Assembly: GCA_029449245.1 (NCBI GenBank)
Contig: JANATF010000004.1
Coordinates: 1,488,001 to 1,552,000 of the forward strand
Source of the DNA: Mortierella alpina
Lineage: Eukaryota; Mortierellomycota; Mortierellomycetes; Mortierellales; Mortierellaceae
Reading direction: 5' to 3'
DNA: 64,000 bases
A program made the position numbers and the translations under genes. The notes under the pieces are model-generated. The model ran no database searches. It saw only the letters and a program-made list of their open reading frames with translations, and was not told the origin of the DNA. The stretch's first letter is position 1, and each line of letters opens with the position of its first letter. Below are positions 50,502 through 62,683 of this stretch, one piece after another.

Positions 50502-51591
50502 ATGGTAAGGATGACTGGACAGCAAAGGAGAGCGAGAGAGAACCTTGTGCGAAAGCGTGGATGATGTGAGGTGATCATATGATCCACACCAGAAAAAAAA
50601 AAGGCGAGGTTCTATGGATTCTCATTGACCCCTCCTCCCTATTATCCTTTCCTTCCAAATCCTCTTGGTCACATTAGCCAGATATCCGCAAGAAACTGGT
50701 CGTCGTTGGGGATGGCGCCTGTGGTAAAACGTGCCTGCTGATGGTGCACTCTAAAAATGAGTTCCCAAAGGTATATGTCAACATGGTTCAGTGGAATCAG
50801 TGGAAGCGAAGCACAAAAGAAAAAAAAAGATCGAGAACAATGCCGCAGTCAGAGGGTGTGGATGGTCAAGGCAACTCGCCTCCCCCCTTTTCATCATGAT
50901 GAATGACGCATCTGCCTCGGAGAAAAAGGCCCCATACCACCGTTACTCACGCCATACTCTCTATTCTCTTATTCTGATGCCCATAGAAATATGTCCCTAC
51001 AGTGTTCGAAAACTATACGATGGTCGTCACACACGGCAAACAACAAATAGAGCTCTCACTGTGGGACACGGCAGGTCAGGAGGATTACGACCGACTACGA
51101 CCGCTTTCCTACCCAGAGTCCGATGTCGTTCTGATGTGCTTTGCCGTCGACACACCACAAAGCCTTCATAACCTGACAGAAAAGTGGCATCCAGAACTCG
51201 CGCATTTCCTCGAGAGTGTACCAAAGATTGTTGTTGGTCTCAAGACCGATCTTAGGGACGAAGCTGCAGCAGAAGACAAGGAGCGGTGTGTGTCTTATGA
51301 ACGAGTAAGTGCCCGAAGGCTCAGATCACTTTTCAATCGTGCAGAAGGAGATATCTCCTTTTACCACTATTGTCACAAGAGGAGGACTAACTTTTTCACC
51401 TCTCCCGTGAATGGATTTCTGTGTGTGTTCAACTTTAGGGCGCGCAGGTCGCAGCCGAATTGGACTGCAAGTACTACGAGTGTTCAGCCAAGACTGGCAA
51501 AGGTCTTCCAGAGGTGTTCCAGGCCGCCATCAAGGCCGCCATGCAATCACGAATCTCAAAAATGCGCAAAAAGGCCTGTAAAATCCTTTAA
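50502..51591 (+). CDS. Rho-family small GTPase
   Basis: Exons are 50502-50504 (the ATG alone), 50678-50770, 50987-51304 and 51439-51591, about 188 aa, all joins in phase 0. Motifs: P-loop GDGACGKT, effector loop [26 protein letters not shown] (G3 and switch II, typical of Rho), G4-like GLKTD (NKxD/TKxD variant), G5 ECSAKTG, and a basic tail ending CKIL, a CaaX box whose final Leu predicts geranylgeranylation. A Rho-insert-like segment ([11 protein letters not shown]) is present but short. Family knowledge: membrane-bound switch for actin, polarity and cell-wall synthesis. Whether it is orthologous to Rho1, Rho2 or Rho3 cannot be settled here. It is convergent with the DJ-1-like gene 138 bp downstream. 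Confidence 0.9.
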
Positions 51592-51729
51592 AGAGTATAA
51601 ACCATATGTTCTTTTACAACAACTGGGTTACGAGCTTCAGCGGATACCAAACGTACATAGTAATAAAGATGACGAGAGGCGGGAGAAAACCTCCACTTAA
51701 AAGAACCACTGCTAACGCAAGACATTGCC

Positions 51730-52477
51730 CTAAGGGAACATCATAGGTGCTCGTACAGCCTCCCTAGCCTCCTTGCCTTGCAGCTCCTCCACAATCCTGA
51801 ACGCCAGCTCAAATGTCGATCCTGGCCCGCGACTTGTCAAAAGTTCATGTCTTTCGTCCTTGACAACAATCGCACTTCCGCTAAGGTCGTCCCGATACTC
51901 AAAGTAGTCTTTCAGTTCGTCCTTGACGCTAGGGTGAGAGGTGGCTCTTGCGCCCTTGGCGACGCCTGCAGCCTTGAGGACTGTTGGGCCTGCGCAGACA
52001 GAAGCTAGGAGCACGCCTTGTCTGGCGTAATGGGCTTGGACCCATTGATGGACCAGTGGAGAGGCGGCCATTGTCTTGGCGCCTGGACCTCCGCCTGGAA
52101 TCACAAGAACGTCATAGTAGAGAGACGTGTCTGCGTCTGACGGAGTTGGGACGGGTAAGGCTGAAAGATGTGTATCAGGGACGATGCGAACACCGCGCGA
52201 GCACTTGACGCTCTCGGCCGTGGACTCGCTGATATTGGCACTAGCGACGGTGACCTCGATCCCTGCGCGCACCAGTACATCAACTATACAACGAGGCGGA
52301 GTACGTGTTGAATACACTTGTGTGTCTCGTGTATACGCGTCACCCACGGCATCGTTGACGCGCGCCAATGCATTCTGCAGAGCACAGCAAATTGGGCTTA
52401 CTTGTGATGACAGCTTCCATTTCCTCCGTTCCATCGGCAATGAGCACGAGAGCTCTCTTTTTATCTGCTCCTGCCAT
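51730..52477 (-). CDS. DJ-1/PfpI family protein
   Basis: Minus-strand exons are 52402-52477 and 51730-52283 (phase-1 intron), about 209 aa. The N-terminus ALVLIADGTEEMEAVIT contains the conserved acidic residue next to the active site. VIPGGGPGAK and LLASVCAGPTVLKAAG carry the nucleophile-elbow Cys, and TSRGPGSTFELAFRIVEEL is the family C-terminal motif. Family knowledge: DJ-1 proteins are small dimeric proteins linked to methylglyoxal or glyoxal detoxification and oxidative-stress protection; the exact activity here is not proven. The start codon is shared context with a divergent ribosomal gene 187 bp away. Confidence 0.92.
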
Positions 52478-52664
52478 GGTATAGAGGCGTGTGAAGGGTG
52501 GTGTGTTCTTAGACAGAAGTTGAATGAGGGTGTCAGGGAGAACGAGAGAACCCAACTTGCTGCAAAAATATATCACGTGTGTGCGGACTTTTTTTTCTTT
52601 CGTTCAAAGCTGGGCCTGTTCTTCAAATTTTCTTCTCCCTCTTACACTCTCACATAATCTCATC
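52478..52664. promoter_or_regulatory. bidirectional promoter (DJ-1-like / eS30)
   Basis: Only 187 bp separate the two divergent start codons. The eS30 side is strongly pyrimidine-rich immediately before the ATG (TTCTTCTCCCTCTTACACTC), as in translationally regulated ribosomal protein leaders. The reading depends on the predicted ATG-only first exon of eS30. Confidence 0.45.
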
Positions 52665-53737
52665 ATGGTACTATAATCATCCATCCATGCAGACGACCCT
52701 ATCCATCGATCGATGAATCCATCGATTGTCGTCCCGAAACTACGCCAGGAAACACGGATTTGTGGCAGCGGAAAGTGGGCAACGCAAGTTAGGACAAACC
52801 ATCAACAACACTTCGCCATCGCTTTCGCACAGGGGCGGGTTTTTCAGGACTCTGGATGGAACACTGTGAGCTTGCATCTGCAAACTAAACAATACGCTGG
52901 CACTTGAGCGCGATTAGCCATCTTGAGGAACAGCGACAGGGACGTCCGTGATGGCACACTATCGCAACTACGAGACCTGTGCCTGATGGATGAACGACAA
53001 AAAGTCTGATGCAGCTTCGGGCAGTTGTGATGGATCTGTTGGGTCAACTGGCAAACAGCAAAAGTGCATCTGAAGACTCGGATTTGGACGAATGAGGCGT
53101 ATACATCTCGGAGACAACAATGGCTGCCGTTATAAAAACTATGCCTCTGCGATCCAGTGCCCTGTTGAAGCGTCAGCCGAGAGTGCCCAACAACTCGACC
53201 ACTTTACTGGAACTCTCCGGCACGCCCCTCGATTGCGGCAGTATTCGACTTTTTTCCTTGAGAACACCGGAGCAGACAATAGACGACTCAGCTACAACTT
53301 ATCGCCGCTGTGGACGTGGCTGAACACTGGAAAACACCAACCCACAGAAGCACCCCCACACTGTCCCTCCGACCTGTCTCCTGATCTCCATCATTAACGC
53401 CCTTTTTGTCCCGTTGCTCTCTCCTGCTCTGCTCGTAGGGTAAAGTCCACGGTTCTTTGGCTCGTGCCGGTAAGGTCAAGTCGCAAACCCCCAAGGTTGC
53501 CAAGCAGGAGAAGAAGAAGAAGCTCACTGGTCGTGCCAAGAAGCGCGATACCTACAAGCGCAGATTCGTCAACGTTACCAACGCTCCCGGTGGCAAGCGT
53601 CGCGTAAGTCTTTGTTCTTTGTTGTTTTTTGATCAAAAATCTCTCATTCTTGCCAGTATAAGAAACTAAAAGGGCGATCCTCTATACCCCCTTCGTGTTC
53701 ATAGATGAACGTTAACCCCGAGTCCAGCAAGAACTAA
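52665..53737 (+). CDS. rps30: 40S ribosomal protein eS30
   Basis: Exons are 52665-52667 (ATG alone, inferred), 53439-53603 and 53705-53737, about 66 aa. The body [20 protein letters not shown] followed by KQEKKKK..TGRAKKR is diagnostic of eS30, and the end NVNPESSKN fits family length. No ubiquitin-like (FUBI) fusion is visible before it, as in yeast. The first exon is chosen because 52665 is the only ATG followed directly by a GT donor in the upstream ~900 bp, it sits behind a pyrimidine-rich leader, and it gives MGKVHGS in phase. That makes a long first intron of 771 bp. Exons 2 and 3 are certain; exon 1 needs transcript support. Confidence 0.88.
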
Positions 53738-54231
53738 ATATGTTTTAAGTCAGGATGCCAAACCATGGACAGGTTCAGGAAAGAAGGATCTTGTTGTTCG
53801 GTCAAAAACAAACTGGCAGGCATTCCCTTCCCTTTTGCGTTTCAACAGCGTCCGCACTTCCCTTTTACCATCCTAGTCAGCCTATTAAAAACAGCACTTA
53901 GTTCATCAGCTCCATTTCTCTCAATACTACTTCTCGTTTTCCTGTAATTCTGTAATAACGATTTGAGAAGCGCGAAGTTCTTGGGTATGGTTATGATGTT
54001 GTAAATATTGGCGAGCCCTGACAACAAAGGTGGCTGTAATGAATGCTGTGCTGCAGTGCACTAAACATTTTATGGTTGGAACGGAGGATAGGTGGTGTAC
54101 ACATGTGGTATAAACTAAGGGTGATTCAACTTTTTCTTCTATTCAACGGCATCCTGACGGCTCGTTCCCCACCTCCTTCACACTTGCAAGAGTCGTCCTG
54201 CGATCAATTGCTGTGGAACAGAATACACCAG
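53738..54231. other. convergent intergenic spacer
   Basis: This lies between eS30 and the minus-strand Ser-rich gene. No gene, RNA or repeat was recognised. Confidence 0.45.
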
Positions 54232-56037
54232 TCATTGAGGAACATGGTCGCTCTCGTCCAGCGTAGCAGCCGCGGCAGCGATCATATCATATACAGAGTC
54301 AAACATTCTCCGTTTACGCTGTAACTCCGTCGTCGCAAACTTGAATGGTACAGGCCGCGTCACTGGCTTGGATTCTCTGTTGGCCATAGGCCCTTTTGCT
54401 GATGTCGTCGGTAGTGTCGGCGCGGCAGATCGCAAGGGCGGTCCAGATATGCGACCCAGATCTGCAGGGTCACCCGCAGGCCCTGTGATGGAGAGAGGTA
54501 TCCGAGGAGCTGTCCATGATGCAGCTGTAGTTGACGAGAGAGCCTCACTTCGTGCGTTCAGAGATGAATAAGTACTGAATGCATGTGGCAGAAAAGTACT
54601 GCTGTTGGTGTTGGTGTTGCTATTGCTGTTGATGTTGCTGTTGCTGCTGCTAATGTTGTATTTGGCCGCATTGTTGTAACTGAAGTTGTTGGTATCTCTG
54701 CTCATAGTTTTGGTCTCTGCGCCTTTCCTCATCACCGACTTTAACCTCGCGGCACTTGCGCTACTACTGACTTCATCCCTTGTGACCTCATTCTCATAAA
54801 CCGCGTCCCGTATCCGTGGGCGACTGAACACGGGTGACACCGGGATAGTGAGGGGCTGCTTTTGGATCCGGGGCACTCCCAAGTCTCCTGCGCCCGTAAA
54901 CACTTTGGGATTCAATGGACGAGCCTTGAACTGGGGCACTGATCTTTGAACCCGAAGTGCCTCGCGCTCATACGCGGACGGAATCGTATACGGTGTTGGA
55001 CGTCGTACTCTTGGGCTGGAGGGTGGGGAGAAAGACGCGACGAGACTAGGTAACTGATACCCTGACCTTGAGGAGAAATCCTACATGCGCCAAAATAAAT
55101 AGAAGTGAGTTGAAATCGCTCGGAATGGAATGATCCAATGGACTTGAACAATCTGGATTTGAACAATCTGCCTGTTACTGCTGATACCCACCATACGCAA
55201 AGCGGCCCGTAGATCGAAAACAGCAAGCTTTTTTGAACTGGAAGACAATACTGCTGGTTCAGTACTTTCGGGTGCAAAGCTAGTGGATTCTCCTGGCTGC
55301 ATGTTGGGCTTCATCGGCTTAATATCTGCCATCTTCTCCGGCACCGAAGTATTGTCATTTGTCGATATTGTAGAGTTTTGAGAGGGCTGTTGGTGTCGGG
55401 AGTTATAGGTGGTGTGGGATCCTGAGTGATGCCAACTTCCAAAGTCAGGTTCACTGGTTTTTGAAAAGTCCAACACGCTACGCGAGAACATTGCTTGCGC
55501 CTGGACAGTTGGTTGAGTTACTGCTGACATGTCCATTATTGGAGAAGTGAGCGGTGCTTTCGCTGACGATGATGCAGCAGACGATATTCGTTCCCACTTG
55601 CTTGTCGGCATTGGTGCTTGTGTTGCTGTTGGTGTCGTGGACGGTGTTGAGGATAGGGCCTGTATCGACGTCGTTGTCGCTGCCAGGGTGGATATTGGTG
55701 TCACGGTCATGTTTGCTGGTTTTGTCAGTCCTGCGTAAGCTGTGTTTCTTGTGGTGACATTCGATGGCAAAACCCTTGTCAGGACCATTCGCTGCGGTCT
55801 GTTGGAATGTCCCTGGGAAGCAGTAGGATGGGCTGCTGTCAGTGGGGCACTATAGTCTCGAAGGCTCCGATCGCCCTGCCTGAATATTTTCCTAGCAGGC
55901 GTCTCCAGGAATGGGTTGTCGTCGTGCGCCTTGGATGGAGCAGCTTGGGATGCAAGCAACCTGGAGGTGATGGAGCTTGTTGTGGAAGGCAGCTGGTAGG
56001 ACGGGACTGGTTGGTGGTGAGGCCAAGAGTCGGACAT
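54232..56037 (-). CDS. Ser/Thr/Asn-rich protein of unknown function
   Basis: Minus-strand exons are 55192-56037 and 54232-55080 (donor GTGGGT, acceptor GTAG; phase 0), about 564 aa. I do not recognise a domain. It is largely disordered, with Ser, Thr, Pro and Ala runs, an imperfect Asn/Ser repeat (SNSNINSNSNTNTNSS, from CTG/GTT-type repeats at 54600-54665), several basic-proline motifs (SPPSSPRVRRPTPY, RPLNPK) and a more ordered basic C-terminus (TTELQRKRRMFDSVYD) that could be a short helix. Possible SP/TP phosphosites suggest a regulated scaffold or cytoskeletal/cell-cycle protein, but this is inference. The intron was chosen because it is the only nearby donor giving a phase-consistent open join. 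Confidence 0.65.
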
Positions 56038-56432
56038 GGTTGCTGTCCCGAGTGATGAGCTGTGGTTGTCCCGAGTGATGGGCTGTTCTGCGTGGCGAAT
56101 GAATGCTGTTGTTTAGGAACGACAAACAGACTCACGCGTTGTTTGTCAAAGTCCTCGTCGCACCGCACACAAATGAATAGGGCAGTCACTGGTTTACCAT
56201 GCGCCGGCGCACGTATTTTTTTTCATTTTTCATTTTTTGTTGATGTTCCTGAGCTTTTGGAAAAGTGGCATGAGAAAATGGACTGTACAATGATGACAGA
56301 GCAAGTGAACGGGGGTGGAAAAAAGGAAAAGGCGAACTGAACAAAGGAGCAAAGAAAGGGAAGGAAAAAGGACCAAGAAAGACCTGCTCCAGGTGTCAAG
56401 AAAATGAATAGGTCGCTAGCCTATACAAGGAA
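56038..56432. other. intergenic: Ser-rich gene promoter and NDT80-like 3' end
   Basis: This is upstream of the Ser-rich gene and downstream of the NDT80-like gene, with a purine-rich stretch at 56330-56390. No further feature recognised. Confidence 0.4.
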
Positions 56433-59400
56433 TCACATCAAGTGCTGATCCTCCTCGGGAATACGATCAGAGTAGCCCGGGTGTCCCCTTGACATATCGT
56501 TGGTTGGCGTCGCAGGAACTGTCCGTACGGATCGCGCTTTGCTCGAGGCATGCTTGCTGACGGTCGTGGTGCTCATAGTTCCTGACAGTGAGATTGACCG
56601 TGATTTCCGTGTCGTCGACCCTCCCACTACGCGCTCGGTCTTTTTGGAGATTAACGTCGAGCTGAATGACTGCCGACGAGGAGTCGGAATGGGCGACGCA
56701 GTTGCACTAGAATTGGGCGGCTTGGGGCTGGTGGGCGAATGGATACGCAATCCTGCCATCTGGGTCTCATGGTCCTGGTCACGATACATCTCATGGTGCT
56801 GCTGAGCGGCGTAGTATTGAGCATACGTACTGTTGTAGTGGCTCTGTGGATGTCCTGCCATCTGTGGAAGCCGATTGAAGGTCGAGGGGGAGTCAGGCCC
56901 AACAAATCCCGCTGGACTGTACATATCGGGGGACACAGATTCTAATACCATATCATTGCAAAGCCCTTATTAGGTTCTACCTTATGATTCATTTTCATTA
57001 CTCATGCATACTTAAAGTCTCCTCAAACGGACTTACCACCTGGATGGGGCACAGCAGACGGCGACAGGGGACTTGCAGGATAAGAGTCAGAGTTCTTGCG
57101 ATCGTAGTAGGCTGCGTCATGGGTATGGCTGGCGACGTGCGATGCAGATCCCAGAGACTGATAAGGGTATGAGGAGCCATAGGTATAACCAGAATAGTAA
57201 GGATACTCGCTTGGGGAGATGGGAGATCCAAGTGGCCCGCCTCCACCACTGCTGATGCTATCGTTCCTGTAGTGATACCGAGCTTCAGTTCCATGTGGAG
57301 CAGAAGAGTCCACGGGAATATCATCCGTATCGGCATAATGACCAGGGGAGCGACCGCGAACAACCAAAGGTGCGGAGAAAGCATCGGCTACTAAAATCAG
57401 CTCGCCATTGTCGAGCTCTGCAAAGAGGTCAACATGGACTTGGTAGTACTGCTGGGCAGCTCGCCGCTTGCCATTGTTTGCGGTAGCAGTCTTGAACTGT
57501 ACACGCTCAAAGGTGATCACATTGGGATTGGATCCCGAAGAGTTGATGCTAAGATCTCCGCCTGCCCGGACGTGCGTTGGCTGCGGTGTGATCTGAGGTC
57601 CTTTGTCGCGCTTGGGGGTATGCTGGACCAGCTCAATCACCTTCTCGCCGTTCTGTATGCGAGCGCCAATGCAAATCAGAAACGCCCTGACAGGTAAAAG
57701 CTCGCCACTCCGCTCCAAGAGACAGGGCACCTCAGGATGGATAGAAGTGTCAAGGCCCAAGATTGAGAAGGAGGCACTGAGCTGAAAGTAATTTCGACGG
57801 TAACAGGTCCAGTCATTCGCGGCCAGGAAGAACCCACGATCAATCTTGGCTGCAATCTTGAGGTTGTAGCTATTGCACAACAATATATAATGGCAACGTG
57901 AAAACAAACGACGAATTTAGGTGAGGGTTAGCGTCGGCAGCTCTGGTCAGTAATGGCCGACAGGTTAATGCGGAGGTTGAAACGAGTGGCCATCCGCCTC
58001 GCTAGTGCGAGTAAAGAATTTGATTGGACACGCGGACGACAGCACTAGGATAATAACGAAACGAACCTCATGGACTGGTCCGCGCTGAAAAGGTTGAAGT
58101 GTTGCTGGGCAGGGTAAAAATACGGGCTCTCCTGGTGGGCAAACACCTCTGAACGCCGCTTGGGTCGTGTCGATGGCGATGGTGCGGATGAAGAGTAGAC
58201 CATTGAGCCTTGGTCGCCCTTGCCATGGCCATGGCCGTTGCCAATCATGCATTCAGGACCGATGCCCAAACCAGTGCCAGGGCTCTCGGGTTGGCCATCG
58301 ATGCCTCCGTACCCGCTATGGCCGTTACTGCTGCTGTTGTTGTTGCTATAGCTCTGGGCGCTGGAGCTGTAGGGATGGTTCCTATTGGATGTTGCGATAG
58401 GCCAAGGGGTGCGAATGTGCATGTGTGAGTACAGTTGCGCTTTCTTCATTAAAAATCGCCACTCATGGGAAAAATATTTGCACGCTGATTGGCCGACACC
58501 AACCCTGTGTGACAAAGGCTCTTCCAACTGCTCTTTTGTTCAGCGTCAAACAAACCCCTACACGCAGATGTCTGCACACCAGGGCTCCTTTGCGTGCTGA
58601 TGCAGGCCTGCTCTCACTTCACTTCTCGCCGTTGCTCTATTGTTCTTTGAAGACCAGCCTACCCTGAAATCGGGCCTAGCCTGTACCAAATCGTTGCCCT
58701 ACTGCGGAATACATCTGGGTCCTTGTTTTGTCGACTCTTACCCTTAGATCAACAAGAAAGACCACACACAAAGGACGACCCAACATCACAAGCAAGAACT
58801 GGACGAAAAAAGCGCGGTAGAAAAGCAGGCCCTCAGGGAGAAATCACCACCGCCATTGTCACACAATCTTAAACCACGTACAATAACGACGTTTAATGTT
58901 TTCTTGCAAGGGCTCCAGCACTTCAGCCCCATAGGGCAGCAGCCACTGGCGCCAACTGTCGACTCCCGCTCAACTTTCACACTCCGGATGCCAGATCGGC
59001 GTTTTGGTCCCTCTCACTGGTTTCCGAATGTACCTGTGCCGTACATTGCATATTGTTGAACTTCCGCTCACTCCATCCGCTTTACTGTACTCGTCCATCA
59101 CACAATAGTGGTACAGTCGCCATGTATCTCGCAATCTTGTTTTTTTTCCCACCTGCCCCATTTAGCTCACATGCAGCCCGCTTCAAAAAAGATTACACAA
59201 AGCGCCTGCTTACCTTGAATAATGAGAAGAGGACGCAGACGATGAATAGGACCCATTGCTGATATTATTGCCATTGTCTGTCTTTCCCATGGGGATGGGA
59301 TGGCTGCCATAGACATGGTGCCCGTTTCCCTCGCTGCTTGGACTCCTACACGAGTCATAATCATCAAAAGGGGACGTGTTATGCCAGCTGATATAGACAG

Positions 59401-60274
59401 ACGATCGAGAAAACTGATCATATCGTGATGCACGCCTTCTCCACCACAAACTCGCGAAGCCCCTGAAAGACACAAAAAAGAAAGGAAGGGATTACATGTG
59501 CGCACCCACCACCCAAACAGCGCCGACTGTTCATTCGTGCCCCTCTTCTGAGCACAGGAAATGACTACGGCATTAACGTAACAACATTGTGCGATAATTC
59601 ATACGGCGAAATACTTACAAGGGGTGCGGGTTGTTGTGCTCCTGTGGGTATGATGGGTGATGTGCGTGATATTGGTGGTACTGAGGCTGGGAGTGCTCGT
59701 AATCGTAGTGACCTTGTTGCTGCGATTGATGCACAGAGTGAGCGCTGTTGGACGAGAGAGGAGGGGTCGAGGTCGGAGGTATAGAAGGAGGCATAAAAGA
59801 GCCATGCGCCGACTGAGCATGACCATGGTGTGAGCCACCATAGAGTGAGGAGTCATGACCGCTGTTGCCGTTACCATGGCCAGCAACGGGAACGGTCTGA
59901 ATAGGAGGGGGCAGGTATGCGGAGCTGTGTGGCACATGCGACGACGACGACGAGGACGACGAGTGGTGGCTATGATTGCTAGTGTTGTAGTGGTGCTGCG
60001 GCGGTTGTTGTTGCGCTTTGTCGTAGTAGCTGTCGGTGTAACCACCAGGATGTTCCTGACCATAGTGGCTCTGCTGCTGGTGTCGTACGGTGTATGGTGA
60101 CCCGTTCACAACGGCACCATTGCTGGTGCTGGTGCTGTTACTGGGCGCGTAATCCATGGAAAGGGACCTAGGCTCCAACCTTTCCGCGTACTCTGCGTGC
60201 TGCTTCATGTTGGTCGAGGATCGCTCTTTGGCTAGATCTGGAAGGCTGGTAAGAGGCGAGGATGCGGTGGTCAT
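56433..60274 (-). CDS. NDT80/PhoG-domain transcription factor (VIB-1/XprG-like)
   Basis: Minus-strand exons: 59619-60274, 59214-59462, 58067-58381, 57037-57869, 56433-56941; all phases agree, ~853 aa. The DNA-binding domain is in exon 4: KIDRGFFLAANDWTCYRRNYF, LVQHTPKRDKGP, FERVQFKTATANNGKRRAAQ, and VRGRSPGHY at the end. These are hallmark sequences of the NDT80/PhoG Ig-fold (p53-like) family. The flanks are low-complexity: a His/Ser/Gln-rich N-terminus (HHYNTSNHSHH, poly-Ser) and a Tyr/Ser/Pro-rich C-terminus. Family knowledge: members include Ndt80 (meiosis), XprG/PhoG (starvation, proteases) and VIB-1, which controls heterokaryon incompatibility and carbon response in Neurospora. The N-terminal exons have little conserved sequence, so exons 1-3 are less certain than exon 4. 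The second intron is long (832 bp). Confidence 0.85.
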
Positions 60275-61423
60275 GGTTCCTGAGTGGATAAAGTGTGTGA
60301 GACAAGAACCTTTTGGTGTGAATTTAGGGCAGTTTTGTGAGTATTGTCCGAGCTTTTGGGTGTGGCGGCTGGGGTGGATTGAAAGCAAGAGTGTTGTGTG
60401 TGGGTGCTAATAAAAGGTTTAAAAGAGCAAGCAGCACGAACGGATGCGTGCGTGTATTAAAAGTGTGGATGTTGTAGGTGTGGGTGTGTGCGTGAGTGCG
60501 GTACGCGGCTGTGATTGTGATGGTGCGTGTGCGTGTGTGCGCCGTGCTTGTGCTTGTGTTGGCTCAAGCTCTTTTTTTTCTCGTTTGGGTTATTTTGTTT
60601 TTCGGAAGTGTCTGTGTGAAAGAGCCAGCAACGACGACGAGAGCAGAGAGGAAGGTACCGAGATGTCCAGAGATGAAAGAAAAGGATGTAGGTGCCTTGA
60701 GCGAGAAAACTCTTTTTTTTTTTGTTTGGTCACTGATGTCGTTACAGGTGCCGTGAAGTGAAAGGCTGGCTACAAGGACAGGGTCGAGTGTGTGTGAAGA
60801 AGAAAGAAAAAAAGGAAGAAAGAAACCTTGAGACAAAAGCAGAAGAATGGGCACGAACAAAAAAAAAAGAAATGCAGACAACAGGCGAGAGAGAATGAGA
60901 GCGACGAAGGAATGCCACGGTGGAATGGAGGGGAGAGATCAGCAAGCTGGTCAGCGACGAGAGGGATGTACCTTTGGCTTGTGGGTTGGGCAAGAAGCGG
61001 ACAGAACAGAAGAACAGGGCGAGGACAAGAAGAACAGAAGACGGAAGGACAGAATAAAAAGGACGAGAGCGAGCAAAAGAGCGAGAGAACGAGAGAACGA
61101 GAGAATGCGCCTGAGAAAACCAACCAGAGGCCACAAAGGAACAAAACGGCTTTGGCCACAAGGACGCAGACGGAAAAGAACACAGGCGAAGGATGATAGG
61201 CTGGATAGGGGCGGATGGATTGAGGAATAGACGGAGCCCTTTGGACGCAAGGGAAAAGGGAACACACTAGGGGGGACAATATGAATTCAGTCCCTACAAT
61301 AGTCGACTGTGCCTACAGTACTCGAACCTTGTCGGAATGGAACCCAACGCAACCCCACTTGAGAGTCTACTGTCCACTGTGCAGGGCACAGGCAGGAGCA
61401 GACGGGCCCTCGGTCGCCCTTCT

Positions 61424-61437
61424 CCCCCCCCCCCCCC
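61424..61437. repeat. C14 homopolymer
   Basis: Fourteen consecutive C. The minus strand G run could form G-quadruplex-type structure. It is also a likely place for length errors. Confidence 0.9.
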
Positions 61438-62580
61438 ACTTTCCTCGAGACTGCATCTTTAATGACTGGACTGAATACAAGCCAGCAAAGGGCGAAGGGT
61501 CGATCAGACAGGGACCGCCAAGGAAAGGGCAGGCATGGGTGAGTGCTATGAGCAAGGGAAAATGTCAAAGAGCGAGAGGCCCAGTGAGCATAGGACACAG
61601 ATGATGTCGGTCCAGGGAGCAGAGCAAGAGCCAGGATGCACAAGAACACAAGTGGCATTGTAATGTTATTTCAAAACGCTGCTATAGAATAAGGAATCAA
61701 ACACTTCGTTTTTCGCCTACCCACGTCCGAGAAATGCGGAGCGCGGTTGTTTGCTCGTGCTCTCTTGCCTGCCTCATGAGAGTGCCCGAGAACAACCGCG
61801 ATGGGTGAAAACCACCCCTTCATCTCTATGCCTCGCCTCTTGCCTTTTCATTATAATTAGAGATTTTCTGCCAGGGGTCGTTCGACATTGCTCAAGGTAC
61901 TCCCCTTTCCATTCCTTCTTCTCTTCTAGCAGGTGATAATCAGATTGGAAAAATGCCTGCAACATGCCAAGAGAAAGGTCGCATTGAAGATACGCGAGAT
62001 GAATGTGCTCACAGACGCAAAAAGTGTATCCGACATGTATCCACTCTCAGACTACATGTTCTGCCCGCCCTCAATTCAATCACAAATCATAAATGTCAAC
62101 AATGGAAATACCCAGATACAATCTGCAGTTGCCGACCAAAAGTCGAACTCTACCTTTATTTTCTCCTCGCCGAGTGGTCCTTTGGAAGTGAACACCAGGT
62201 CAAGGATAAAAAAAACCACGCTCGTGGGCCATGAACATGTGCCACCCTCACGCATCGCTCCGCAACCTTCTGGAGATGGAGCATAGTGTCATGGAACGTG
62301 CCCGTTGTTGACTGCACCCGCGCCAGTCTCACCTGTTCCAATCCATATTACCATTCTAGAAGCATTATTTTCTGTTCGGCAGCAACGTCTATAAAGGGCA
62401 GCACAGTGTGGTAGTGTGGTCGAGGCACCATCGCCCTTGTACCAGACAAAAGGTGGTACAAGCAATCATCTCCCTGTTAGCTTGCACAAGCAAAGGTGAT
62501 AGGACAACTGTAAACGACTTGGAGGGAGGGATGAGGCAGAGCGTAGAGTAACAGTAGCAGAGAGAAACAAAGCGCAGGCT

Positions 62581-62630
62581 GCACACACAAACATACACAC
62601 ACACGCGCATACACACACACGCACACATAG
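62581..62630. repeat. CA-rich microsatellite
   Basis: Imperfect (CA)n with interspersed AT and CG dinucleotides (ACACACACGCGCATACACAC). The open frame it creates on the minus strand (Cys/Val-rich) is not a gene. Confidence 0.9.
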
Positions 62631-62683
62631 ACTACCCACATACACAGACAAAAGCAACAATATTACACAACGAGAGCCGACAA

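Larger units (their letters stand above)
60275..62683. other. upstream region of NDT80-like gene, low-complexity
   Basis: 60275-61270 is pyrimidine-rich on the minus strand (purine-rich GAGAGA/AAGAAG on plus), consistent with a long 5' UTR/promoter of the NDT80-like gene. Farther out are a C14 run, GT/TG-rich sequence at 60470-60560 and a CA repeat. Long open frames here (CT-rich or C/V-rich proteins) are compositional artefacts. No gene recognised. Confidence 0.45.

Noticed and set aside
60564-61279. Overlapping minus-strand ORFs rich in Ser/Phe/Leu
   Set aside because: Products of a strongly biased CT/GA tract upstream of the NDT80-like gene; all frames are open for compositional reasons.
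61933-62286. Plus-strand ORF of 117 codons
   Set aside because: It begins at a GTG, has no recognisable domain, no promoter context and no biased codon use.
62389-62628. Cys/Val-rich minus-strand ORF
   Set aside because: Translation of the CA microsatellite.
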